A stretch of 64,000 nucleotides of DNA, from the NCBI GenBank assembly GCA_964036195.1, contig OZ038450.1:13952701-14016700 (forward strand). The letters are read 5' to 3'. Below the pieces are notes generated by a model that saw only the letters and a list, made by a program, of their open reading frames with translations, was not told where the DNA came from and did no database searches. The position numbers were made by a program, and so were the translations under genes. Numbering within the stretch: the stretch's first letter is position 1; the number at the start of each line of letters is the position of its first letter. Of the stretch, positions 51,301-60,900 are shown piece by piece. Origin of the DNA: Sphaerolaimus hirsutus (lineage: Eukaryota > Nematoda > Chromadorea > Monhysterida > Sphaerolaimidae).

Positions 51301-54300
51301 ATTATCATCAGATTTGCTCCGTGTGGCCGCAAATCGCTATAAATACACTCAATGTTGTGCTTTTTGCTATTTTGTTTGTATATTTACATACATATGCAGC
51401 GTTCTATGGCGCTGGCGCCAACGCCAATGGCGCCATGGCGTGGCGCCTACTAATGGCGCCAGCGCCATGGCGCCATTCTGCCACTATGTAGGGTTCAAAC
51501 GGGATTGACTTTTCGGGATCGGGATCGGGATCGGGATTCACTTTTTGAGATTTCGGGATCGGGATCGGGATCGGGATTGGGGTTTCGGGATCGGGATCGG
51601 GATCGGGATTGGTTTTTTGAGATTTCGGGATCGGGATCGGGATCGGGATTGGCCGGGATTGGGGTCACGGGATCGGGATCGGGATTGGGATAGGCATTTT
51701 TCCGGGATCGGGATTGGGTTCTAGGGATAAAGATTTTGGCCATTTTTCTGGCATTCACAGTTGTTCATAAAGGTCTCAAAACACTGTTGGATGCCAGAAA
51801 AGTGGCATAAAATTGACGCTGGGGGTTTGCATCCACTTTTTTGCATGCAAAAACGTCATTATTTCACCTTTTATAATTTCCACTAATTTTTCCGGGATCG
51901 GGATCCCGGACTTGGGAGTTTCTCGGGATCGGGATCGGGATTTGAAAACTTTCGGGATCGGGATCGGGATCGGGATTGGTATTTTTAAGATTTCGGGATC
52001 GGGATCGGGATCGGGATTGGGGTTTCGGGATCGGGATCGGGATCGGGACTGGTAAATCCCGGAATTTCACGGGATCCGGGATCGGGATCGGGATCCCGTT
52101 TGAACCCTACCACTATGTAGCTAAAAATTTTAGGGGGGGGCCCCCTCGCCGGCCTCCGTAAACAAGCAGCCCCCCCCCCGCTCAAAAATCCTGGATACGT
52201 CCCTGCCAGTGATAATGTGTATACTGCAGCGACATTACACTCACAATGAAATCCATATGAAATACCATATCCCATCTGAATAAACGAACATACATAAAAA
52301 ATTTCATCATATTTATCAAAGCAATTTGATAAATATGATGAAATTGTTTTATGTTTGTTCTTTTATTCAGGTGGGTTTTGTAGATTTCATTGTAAGGTGT
52401 AATGTTGCTGGAGTATATGTGAAATTACACGCTCCCGCGCAATCATTTTGCAAACAGATGAATTTTGCAATTCTGAACACGCACCAAGATGTTCAGCTGC
52501 TGTTTAAAGGCTTAGATGTAGGTGTTGAAAAAAAGCTGTTTAAAAAGATTATGCGGCGTTTACACAGATTTCATGGCTACGACAAATCTTTTCTTTAAAG
52601 TTCCATAACTCCGGAATCAAGTTCCATATTCACGAGTAAAAATGGTTGAGTATATATCATACTTAGGTGTATATGTGTGTGTAATTTCAGTTCAATTGGC
52701 TCAGTCATTAAATAATTATGGACCATTGAGTTTTTTTTATTCCGCTGGGCCTTCCGACAGCTTTCCGACAAATCTGAAAAAACTCGATTTTCACGCTGCG
52801 ACAGTGTGACGATCACAGATTGTCGTCACACGCAGAATCTGACAGGACGACAAAGTGGTTGATATTTGATAACGAAGCCGATTTGTCGTCACACACGTAA
52901 AATTTGCAATTTTCATAAAAAAAATGTCTGTGACGACACACATTTTTTGTCGTCACACGAAATCCGTGTAAACACGGCCTTAAGATTCCTAGAAAATTTC
53001 GGTTCTTTCGGGTATTTAATTCGGTTCCGGGTATAAGTGCCGGTTCTCGGTTCCGGTTCGGTTCTCAAGCTCGGTTCCGGTTCTCGGTTCCAAAGTAGTG
53101 CTCGGTTCTCGGTTCGGTTCGGGTCGGTTCGGTTCCCCAACCCTACCCCGTACTTGGGTACGGCCCCCGTACTTGAGCACTGGGCCTTCTTGGGCAATGC
53201 ACGGGTTCAGTATGGGGGTTGGAGGGGTGGGGGTTACTCCCCAAACGCTCCAGCTATCTACATATCTATCTAGCGGTTTTTTCTTTTTTCCTTCTAAAGC
53301 TTGAAAAACCTGATATGTTGAACCCCTGCGACCCCCTCTCTAAAAACAGCAAGTATACACATGATTAGTGATTGAATGGCGCCATTTGAGGGCGCCAAAC
53401 TATACCGCACCATGGCGCCCTTTTACTACTTGCGCACCGGGTAAACTTGTGCACCGGTACAGGGCCGACAATGTCACAGTAGGGGCCGACAATGTAGGGT
53501 TCAAACGATATGACTTTTCGATATCGATATTCGATATTTTTTTCTGAAACTCGATATTCGATATCGATACAATATGGAACCTCGATATCGATATTCTATA
53601 TTCGATATTGAAAAATGGTCGATATTCGATATTCGATATTTCGATATTTTCGATATTCGATATTGCGATTTGCTTTTGGTATAGCAAGGCATATTTCAAG
53701 TGGCATATTGTATTTTCATGTGGTTGCACACATGGTTAATCATCTCTTTACTGAAATGTGAATGGTACAAGTGATTTTCACAAGGTTTACATCACTCAAA
53801 AGAAGAACATGGCAGAGAAACATGATGAATCAAAGTGTATCAGACAAATAAAAAATTGGTAGATATTACAGTTTATACTTATAACATGATTGCTTAAAGG
53901 CATGTTGCAAAAAATAGCATATCATCATTTTCTAGCTTCAATTTTAGCACTTCAACAAAAATGACATGATAAATACTGTACTTTTACTCATCAAATACAA
54001 TACTATAAGCAAATCAGATCAATCATAAATATCTCAAAATGAAAATGAAAACTTAATTTAGGGACACAATACAGGTTCGATATATCGAAAAAATGGTCGA
54101 TATTCGATATTTTTTCAAAATTTTCGATATCGATATTCGATATTTTTTCAAAATTTTCGATATCGATATTCGATATGAAAAATGGTCGATATTCGATACG
54201 ATATATCGTTTGAACCCTACGACAATGTCACAGTCGGTTTCGATTTGGGGGGGGAGGGAGTCACGTCTGAACGTCATGAACGAGCAATGAATCTGTCTAA

Positions 54301-57085
54301 ATAGGTGTAAAGTATGCCCGCCATCCCATCTTTTTTTCAACTTTTTTTCAAAAAGAAATTGTAAGCCCTGAATAAAACAGAGAAAAAATTAGTGTCAAGC
54401 GACCTGAGTAAAAAACCAACCTTCATGTGGGCCAACTGAGACTGTTCCCAGTTGTAGCGCTTCATTTGATTCTCCAGCAACTCGATACGCGTTTTTATGA
54501 ATGTGTCGTAGTTTCCCTGCGGAATGTTGATAAGGATCGCATAAAAATATCAAAAATGAGGTTAGGAAAAAATTAAAACCCTGGGAAAACTCACGCCATA
54601 ATACGTCAGGCGCTGCTTGTCCAAGTGCACAATGTTTGTGCAGACGCCATTCATGAAATCTTGTGAATGCGACACTACAACCAATATTCTAGTGTAGCTG
54701 CGATAAGATGGGAATAGTTAAGGTGATTATTTCACAGTCCACACAATTCGTGAATTCAAAAAATAGACGAAAAAAATTAGCCGTGAAATAAAATCAGATT
54801 AGCAGGTTTCATACCCTGATCCCAGCGGGGCAGGCCTGATACGCACATCTGCCCGTTACGCACATTTGCCCGTTTTTTTCACTTGACACTTTTTCAATTG
54901 ATTTTCAGATATGAGTAAAGTAAAAAAAGTTGCGCAATGACATTAGTGAACTTTTTACACTTCACTCATATCTGAAAATCACTTAAAAAAGTGTCAAGTG
55001 AAAAAAACGGGCAAATGTGCGTAACGGACAGATGTGCGTATCAGTGCACCCCCATCCAAGCGGGATATCAAACCGGACAGCGGTATAGATTTTTACCTAA
55101 ATATGTACAAAAGTATCAAAATGATCGAAAAAACGCAGTCCAAACAGAAAAACTCGAACACCACCAAAAAAACCCTCACTTTCTCAGTTCTCCCTCCAGC
55201 CAAACACAGGCGTCCAAATCCAAGTGATTGGTAGGCTCATCAAGCAACAGGATGCTGGGCTTGAGATACAGCGCTCTGGGGGCAGTCTCAGACCCTGCAA
55301 AATGCCCTGTAAATGTCAAATGTGATGCAAAGTGTCAAAAGTCATGGAAAGTGCCCTGCAAATAGGCAACTCGGTTGCCATTTTGCAAGGCATGTTACAT
55401 GACTTTTGACACTTTGCATGACAGTTGACATTTTACAGGGCAGTTTACAGGGTCTGGGATTGGCACCTGGCCAAGGCTATGCGCATGCGCCAGCCGCCGC
55501 TAAAGTCCCTGCACGCCTTGTGCATCATGGCGTGCGTGAAGCCCAAACCGTGCAGAATGTTGGCCGCGCGAGCTTCCGCTGTGGATGCGTCCATTTCGTC
55601 CAGACGAGAGTAGATATCGATGAGGCGCTCGTGCGATTCTGGGGGTTGAGTATAGTTTTTGGTGAGTGGAGAAAATTTTGGAGAAAAAAATGTTGATACT
55701 GAAAGTACGTGGTACCTTTGAATTTTAACCTACCACGTTGTATTTATCAGAGCGATAAAATGATGAAAAATTCGCCGAAAAATTCGGCCGATTAACAGCA
55801 ACTTTGCTTTAAATGCGTTCTACTTGACGGAAATGAGCCAATTTTGGCACCAGAGAGTTGTTGCTGGAGGCCAAAGATGATGCATATCCGCCATGTATCT
55901 AAACTCGTTGACAAACGTAATTTTCAGTTGACATCTAATCCAGTGTCAACCAGTGCGCGTACCCAGTCCACCCAAAAAACACCTTCATCCTGGGCGAGCG
56001 CCAAATGCTCCGCTTCCGCTTCCAGCTGTTTCCGTTCCAAATCCACGTCGATGACGGCCTGCAGCGCCGACTTCTTGATGGCCGGCGCCTCGTGCGACAA
56101 CAGAAACATGTCAAAGTGGTCGGGAATGGGCAATTCTTTGCGCGAGATTGCCTGGAGGAGCGTCGATTTGCCTGCGAAAGTGTCACGCGGGAACTGGGGG
56201 GAGACTACACTGTAAAAATGAGTAGTGATCAAATACATGGCGTCTCACAAAGTGCACGCTAGCCCTCCCCCCGACGGCCCCCCCTATAAATTTTCCGATG
56301 CCAATTGCGACTCCGATCGGCCCGAGCTTTTCAAACATAGAAAAATCAATGTCTTTTAAAAAATAGCAAAACGACAAAAAAACACATACCAACCCTAACC
56401 CGCAAAAAAGCGCATTCGAAATCCCGGAAACAAACCTGACCCGTTCAATCCGACCAATCCATATCTCCTACCCCAATTCAACTCGATCTTAGCGTCGCGC
56501 ACAATCTCGCTTCCATAAAACGTGATCGTGACCGATTCCAATTTCAAGTCTCTCGCTTCCCGGTGGGAAGCAAGAACGCCGGCGACTGCGCGCGCCGCCG
56601 CATTTTGAATTTCCGTTTCCGCTAGTTGCGCAGTGACTGCATCCACGTCAGGGGAGACGGTCACTGTTGTGGAGGGTGACATTTGGGTTACTAAACGACT
56701 TCAAAATTATTGATTGATCTATGTTGGCCACGATTTCGACTAATTTTCTCTTCACAGGGCTACAACCCCGCGGCAATTTACCTGTATAATGTAAAAAATT
56801 ACCTGCGGTTTGTATGGGCTTCAGTCACTACCACAACCTCTCAAACACTGAAAGTCAATGATGCCCAACTTCACTTGAAAAATTCACGAAATAAAAACCA
56901 TTCCAAACCACACCACCAGCCACGCCATTCTGCACGGCGTGTTCCAAAACGACAGGATCGTCAGCGAGATCGTCATTGTCGACCGCGTCGTCAAGATTTT
57001 CCGCTTTGACGTTGCGCTGTTTGCCGCGCTGCTTGGCTGCCTCCTTTTTCTTCCTATCTCGCTCTTTCTTCGCGTCCGAAGGCAT
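48170..57085 (-). CDS. ABCF2: ABC-F family ATPase ABCF2, 12 exons
   Basis: Twelve exons join in phase to about 645 residues, close to the usual length. The N-terminus [20 protein letters not shown] is a basic, coiled-coil-like tail. NBD1 has Walker A GLNGSGKST (split by an intron), signature [14 protein letters not shown], Walker [13 protein letters not shown] and switch VSHSQDF. The linker reads [11 protein letters not shown] and [13 protein letters not shown]2 has [33 protein letters not shown] and [12 protein letters not shown] proteins lack membrane segments; the yeast orthologue Arb1 acts in ribosome biogenesis, so a ribosome-associated role is likely. The ATG at 57085 is the first in frame and gives the family start MPSD. 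The exon 1 donor is uncertain (56917, 56914 or 56899). Confidence 0.93.
48625..48759 (-). CDS. ABCF2: ABCF2 exon 11, Walker B of NBD2
   Basis: Acceptor CGCGCAG, donor CAACAG|GTAAAT. It encodes [19 protein letters not shown] and [15 protein letters not shown]. Confidence 0.95.
48918..49290. repeat. Two adjacent palindromes in ABCF2 intron 10
   Basis: 48918-49114 pairs GCAGTTGACCGAGCAGTCAA with TGACTGCTCGGTCAACTGC. 49115-49290 is made of CGCACATAAACCCGGCA words and their inverse TATGTGCGTGCCGGG. Confidence 0.7.
49377..49574 (-). CDS. ABCF2: ABCF2 exon 10, NBD2 signature
   Basis: Acceptor AATTCAG, donor GGCAG|GTTCGT. It encodes [31 protein letters not shown] and [17 protein letters not shown]. 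Confidence 0.95.
49800..49973 (-). CDS. ABCF2: ABCF2 exon 9, Walker A of NBD2
   Basis: Acceptor ACTTCAG, donor CACCAG|GTGAGG. It encodes [32 protein letters not shown] and [13 protein letters not shown]. Confidence 0.95.
50085..50216. repeat. Degenerate CGGGAT-family MITE
   Basis: CGGGATTTGTGTTCCCGATC near 50088 and AATCCCGTTTGAACCCTA ending near 50219, much reduced, in ABCF2 intron 8. Confidence 0.55.
50247..50456 (-). CDS. ABCF2: ABCF2 exon 8
   Basis: Acceptor AACGCAG, donor GAGTCG|GTCAGT. It encodes [40 protein letters not shown] and [18 protein letters not shown]. Confidence 0.93.
51161..52205. mobile_element. Third layer: hAT-like CAGGGCCGTATCC element
   Basis: Ends CAGGGCCGTATCCAGG and CCTGGATACGTCCCTG, exact duplication CCAGTGAT (51153-51160 and 52206-52213). 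It carries G/C-runs and GCGCCA words and is split by 51489-52109. Confidence 0.9.
51489..52109. mobile_element. Innermost layer: CGGGAT-word hAT-like MITE (copy 3)
   Basis: Ends TAGGGTTCAAACGGGAT and ATCCCGTTTGAACCCTA, exact duplication CCACTATG (51481-51488 and 52110-52117). Long tandem GGGATC words on both arms; same central sequence as 9987-10514. Confidence 0.93.
53495..54219. mobile_element. hAT-like MITE with CGATAT-word arms (copy 1)
   Basis: Ends TAGGGTTCAAACGATATGAC and ATATCGTTTGAACCCTA, exact duplication CGACAATG (53487-53494 and 54220-54227). The arms are ATATCGATATTCGATATT words; the centre (about 53660-54080) is near-identical to the copy at 60959. Confidence 0.93.
54421..54516 (-). 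CDS. ABCF2: ABCF2 exon 7, linker helix
   Basis: Acceptor TTCCGCAG, donor ATGAAG|GTTGGT. It encodes [17 protein letters not shown] and [15 protein letters not shown]. Confidence 0.92.
54595..54697 (-). CDS. ABCF2: ABCF2 exon 6
   Basis: Acceptor TATCGCAG, donor GGC|GTGAGT. It encodes [19 protein letters not shown] and [13 protein letters not shown]. Confidence 0.92.
54826..55053. repeat. Palindrome with GATACGCACATCTG ends
   Basis: CTGATACGCACATCTGCCCG at the left, CAGATGTGCGTATCAG at the right, with a CAATTGATTTTCAGATATGA stem inside. The CGCACAT word links it to 38421-39150 and 49115-49290. In ABCF2 intron 5. Confidence 0.65.
55180..55275 (-). CDS. ABCF2: ABCF2 exon 5, Walker B of NBD1
   Basis: It encodes [19 protein letters not shown] and [11 protein letters not shown], ending AAA|GTGAGG, phase 2. 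Confidence 0.93.
55276..55466 (-). mobile_element. Introner-like intron B (intron 4 of ABCF2)
   Basis: The 191 bp intron reads, on the sense strand, GTGCCAATCCCAGACCCTGT to GGTCTGAGACTGCCCCCAG. It folds as one hairpin whose arms carry TGTCATGCAAAGTGTCAAAA and TTTTGACACTTTGCATCACA. It is full-length related to the intron 30912-31105 of the TFCP2-like gene. Confidence 0.75.
55467..55638 (-). CDS. ABCF2: ABCF2 exon 4, NBD1 signature
   Basis: Acceptor CCCCCAG, donor GGCCAG|GTGCCA, phase 2. It encodes [30 protein letters not shown] and [13 protein letters not shown]. Confidence 0.93.
55983..56171 (-). CDS. ABCF2: ABCF2 exon 3
   Basis: Acceptor TTTCGCAG, donor GAAG|GTGTTT. It begins [20 protein letters not shown] and ends [11 protein letters not shown]. 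Confidence 0.92.
56436..56690 (-). CDS. ABCF2: ABCF2 exon 2
   Basis: Acceptor CGTTTAG, donor GTCAG|GTTTGT, phase 1. It encodes [36 protein letters not shown] and [11 protein letters not shown], entering Walker A. Confidence 0.9.
56917..57085 (-). CDS. ABCF2: ABCF2 exon 1
   Basis: It begins [20 protein letters not shown] and has an acidic stretch ([10 protein letters not shown]). Several phase-1 GT donors lie at 56899-56917; the exact end is undecided. Confidence 0.75.
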
Positions 57086-57812
57086 CCTCAGGGGTGTCTG
57101 AGTTTTGAGACTGTTTTTGGCACTGTGCCAGAACTGTGTGTCAGCTATGTTATGCGGAAAATTCAAGAATGTAGAATATACCACCGACTGTTTCAAGAAA
57201 GCTGTTAGATAAATAAGTTAAGCGCCGCGCGGCTACCGCTGAGTTTCGACAGGATGATATTTCAGTTCTACTTTAAGTTTACTCGTTTTTTATTTATGAT
57301 TTTATCTGATGACCCTTGTGCAAAGTTGAAAAGTATTGTTGTTTATTGTAAAAGAATGAAAACCATTTTCGCGCAGCAAAATAATAGTACATTCTGAGTC
57401 ATTTAAAGATTACGAATTTAGCCGCATCACAACACTATCAACAAGAAAACACTTCCACAGTGGGATAATGCCTGTATTCTGACTTACAAAACGATTGAAA
57501 TAGATTACAGCGTTTTTTATTGATTGGTGAGATGAAAAAACTTTAGTTACACTTGGTTTAACTCCAATTTGGTCGATAAGTTGTTAAAAACATTTATTTT
57601 CGAGTATGACAAATATTTTGACAATTTTTGAGAAGCGCGTCGACATTAAACAATAGCAGTGACGTTAAAATCGGATTTTACGCAGTTGTTTTTCTGAAAA
57701 GTAAAGATTTGATGACTCAGTCATAAAATCACGTTGATACTGAAACGTGTCACGAAAAGTTCCAGCGTCAAGATTCAAAAAATAAAAAGGATACTGCCAG
57801 CTGTTGGTCAGA
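57086..57812. promoter_or_regulatory. Divergent intergenic region between ABCF2 and the DPY19-like gene
   Basis: Only 727 bp separate the two opposed start codons, and none of the repeat families enter it. Both 5' UTRs and probably a shared promoter lie here. I see no convincing TATA box at a fixed place. Confidence 0.6.
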
Positions 57813-57939
57813 ATGGCGGCCGGTGGAACGCAAGCAAAGAAGCGAAAATTGAACAAGAAAGATGAAAGGAGACAGTTAAATAATCACCTTGATGATTCAA
57901 AACATGGATGGTTTTGGATGTTCAGTGTTTTTGTACTGG
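57813..57939 (+). CDS. DPY19L1: DPY19-like exon 1
   Basis: ATG at 57813. It encodes [17 protein letters not shown] and [13 protein letters not shown], ending CTGG|GTTTGT in phase 1. A GT after 57924 would also fit. Confidence 0.7.
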
Positions 57940-60900
57940 GTTTGTTTGTTTTCTATTTTGGCCTCGTGCCAACTTCGTTGTTATTTCGCAATTTCAAGTT
58001 GTAGAATGATGGAAATGTGCAGGTGTCATTGCTTGTGTTCTACATCGAAATCACGTCGCTGCTTTATTCGAATCCGATAGGCATTTCTCGCATTTGTCAG
58101 ATTTGGAACGAGAAATGACATTTAGAACTGAAATGGTATGTGCTTTGTTTTGTTTCGCCAGTGTTTATTTTGCTCCTTAAAATGTCCGTATGAATTTTGA
58201 CCCACCAATTGCAGGGTCTTTACTTTTCCTATTACAAGACATTAGTGGAAGCAGATTCAATGACGCAAGGCTTGTATGAGATTACACATGACAATGTTAC
58301 TGAAGCGGGTCATATGATCAACACTTTGAAACGGTTCAATCTATATCCAGAGGTTATATTACATTTTTTTAAATGAACATTAGCTTTTGTTGCATCTTGG
58401 AGTATTTCGGGGTCGAGCACTTTTTCTTGTAGAATATCGGGCATACAGTTCCCGTCGTAAATCTATCGTCATAGAGGTATTTGTAGATCGGGGTTGTTTT
58501 TCCATCCATGGTATCGATATTGAAGAGTTATATCGTCCATACCATAGAGAAACTATTGTATCATGTCACTTTTTTGCAGGTATTCATTGCATTTTTATAC
58601 CGGCAATATCGTGATTTTGCCGCTCGACGCAAGTGGCAGTTGCAAGTTTGCTATGAAACAAATCGTGGCGACAATCTCCCGCCAATTCAGAGCTGTGAAG
58701 GTATGTATTTGTAACTTTTTTCTATAGATCTTTGAGCCCTGTGTTTTCACTTTTTTAAATATAATTCTGACAGGCATGGGTAACACACACTATTTCTATG
58801 TGAATATGGCTTTCGCATTGGCTGGTACGGTCGCTGGCTCAATTTTCTACTATGGCGTACTGTTGAGGTTAGAGTCTAAACATTTTGCAAGCTATATTTT
58901 TTGGTGGTGTTGTTTTGCATTTGAAACCTTCTCCGAGTACCGCTTTGCCACATTTTAGAAATTGAAAATTGTTTGTTTTTTTTTGTGTTCCCGTGACGAA
59001 AAAAACTGATCGATTCTGAATAAAAATAATAAAAACTATCAAAAATTTCACGCCAACTTCACCCCTTTTCCCAATTTATTTTCACCCCTTTTTAGCGACT
59101 CTATTTTTGGTGGCCTTTTGGCCCTGAGTGCGTTCGCATTCAACCACGGGGAAGCTACGCGCGTGCAGTGGACCCCACCCCTGAGGGAAACCTTCGGGTA
59201 CCCCGTGTTTTTATTCCAAATGCTCATTGTGTCTTATGTAGTCAAGTTAGCCTGCATTGTGTTTTGTTGTGTATTTTCGTTGGAATTCGTTTAGAAAATC
59301 GTGTTACACAACCATTTCAGACATCAAAAGTCGACCTTGCTGTGGACTGGAATTATTGCATGTTTGACTGCGATTTATATGATGTTTTGGCAGGTGTGTC
59401 CATTTATTCAGTAGCATGGTTTTTTCTCGTACAATGCCATTTTGGGTTTGCAGAGGTCAATAAGTACTTTTTACAGAAATTTGAATTTTGGCACGTGATT
59501 GCATTTGAAATATCGATATCTATGCGTAGAAAATCTATCGAAGTCTCATCTTGATGCGCGTAACATAATTGCACGCTTTCAGTTCGCCCAATTCTCGCTG
59601 AGCACAGTAGTGGGTTCGTTATTTGTGGTCTACGCGGCCGGATTTATCGACACCAAAGTTGCTAGAACCGTTTGCTGGGGACTTTTGGTTCGTGTATTTT
59701 TTATTTTGATAAAAAATTTGGCCTGTGCCCTGTGACAATATTTTATATCATCGTCGCAGCTGGGATTTTCACTGGGTTTCGCGGCTCTGTTTGGAAATGA
59801 AATGCTGCTGGTTTCTTTGTTTTTCTCCAGTGTGATAACATTCCTGGTCGGTTTAGTGCATATTCGGCACTCAGTTTTAGCGGAAATCCAGGAAAATTTA
59901 CGATTCTATTGTTTAATTCAGGTCATTCTTCATTTCCCCGTGTCTGTGAGATGGCCAAATGCGATTTTACGGAGTGCAGTTTTTGTTGTGATTTTTGCTG
60001 CTGGCACAATTGGCATAAAATTCGCATTGGCAGAATTTTTGAACATTGAGGATGATGTGAGCATTTTTCAGAACCAATTGTTCGCGCTGTTTTCCATATT
60101 TTACAAAAAAAATCCATCCTGGATCTACAGGCGCACATATTCGATATTCTTCGGGCTAAATTCACAGATTTTGAGAACTTCGACACGCGACTTTACACGT
60201 GCGCAGTCGAATTCGATTTTCAACCGCTGCAGGTCTGTTTGTATTTATACTTACAGATTGGTAGCCTGGGATGGGAAGTGGTACATCTTAAGGTTCAAAC
60301 GGGATTGACTTTTCGGTATCGGGATTGGTATTTTGAGATTTCAGGATCGGGTCGGGATCGGGATTGACCTTTCGGGATCGGGATCCGTTTTTTGGGATTT
60401 CGGGATCGGGATTGGTACATTTTCGGGATCGGGATTTTGGGTCTCTTGATCGAGCTTTTGGGATCGGGATTGGGATTGAGGTTTCGGGATCGGGACCACA
60501 AAACCCCGATATCTTTCGGGATTCAGGCTCGGGATCCCGTTTGAACCCTTGTACATCTGTAAAGCTGTGTTTGAGCACATGATTTTTCCATATCAACACT
60601 GGGATTAAATCCACATTGCGTCATGAAAAGTCAATCGATTGTGCAAACGATGATTCCAAATAATTTATAAAAATGATGGAAACCTGTGTAGTTAGCAAAA
60701 TATTCAAATTGTCCCCGAGTAGCTCCAAATTGAAATATCTATGCATAGCTCTGTTTACTAACAATTTTCTTTGATTTTTCAGACCTATGGCAAACTGACT
60801 CTCACTTTACTACTGCCAGGGGCTTTGATTGGTTCCTCCGTTGTTTTGTCAAAGTGTGCGCTGCGCTATTTCGGATTTGTGTTTGGAAAATCGCCAGCGA

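Larger units (their letters stand above)
50587..53145. mobile_element. hAT-like element with GAACC-word arms (copy 2)
   Basis: Ends TAGGGTTGG and CCAACCCTA, exact duplication CCCCGTAC (50579-50586 and 53146-53153). The arms are CGGTTCTCGGTTCC words; part of the shared core is at 50840-51160 and 52206-52460. Split by 51161-52205. Confidence 0.92.
50531..53453. mobile_element. Outer element of the four-deep nest in ABCF2 intron 7
   Basis: CACAAGTTTACCCGGCGCAC on the left is mirrored by GCGCACCGGGTAAACTTGTG on the right. Same family as 30115-30466. Split by 50587-53145. Confidence 0.65.

Noticed and set aside
53400-53729. Ile/Ser/Asn/Tyr/Arg repeat ORFs (also 54053-54340, 60849-61213)
   Set aside because: Translations of the CGATAT arms; no conservation beyond the word repeat.
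59802-60308. Single 168-codon exon in the DPY19-like gene
   Set aside because: Read through, it adds about 23 residues in one place and then leaves the family frame after NIEDD; introns at about 59847-59921 and 60057-60130 restore family length and the AHIFDIL continuation.
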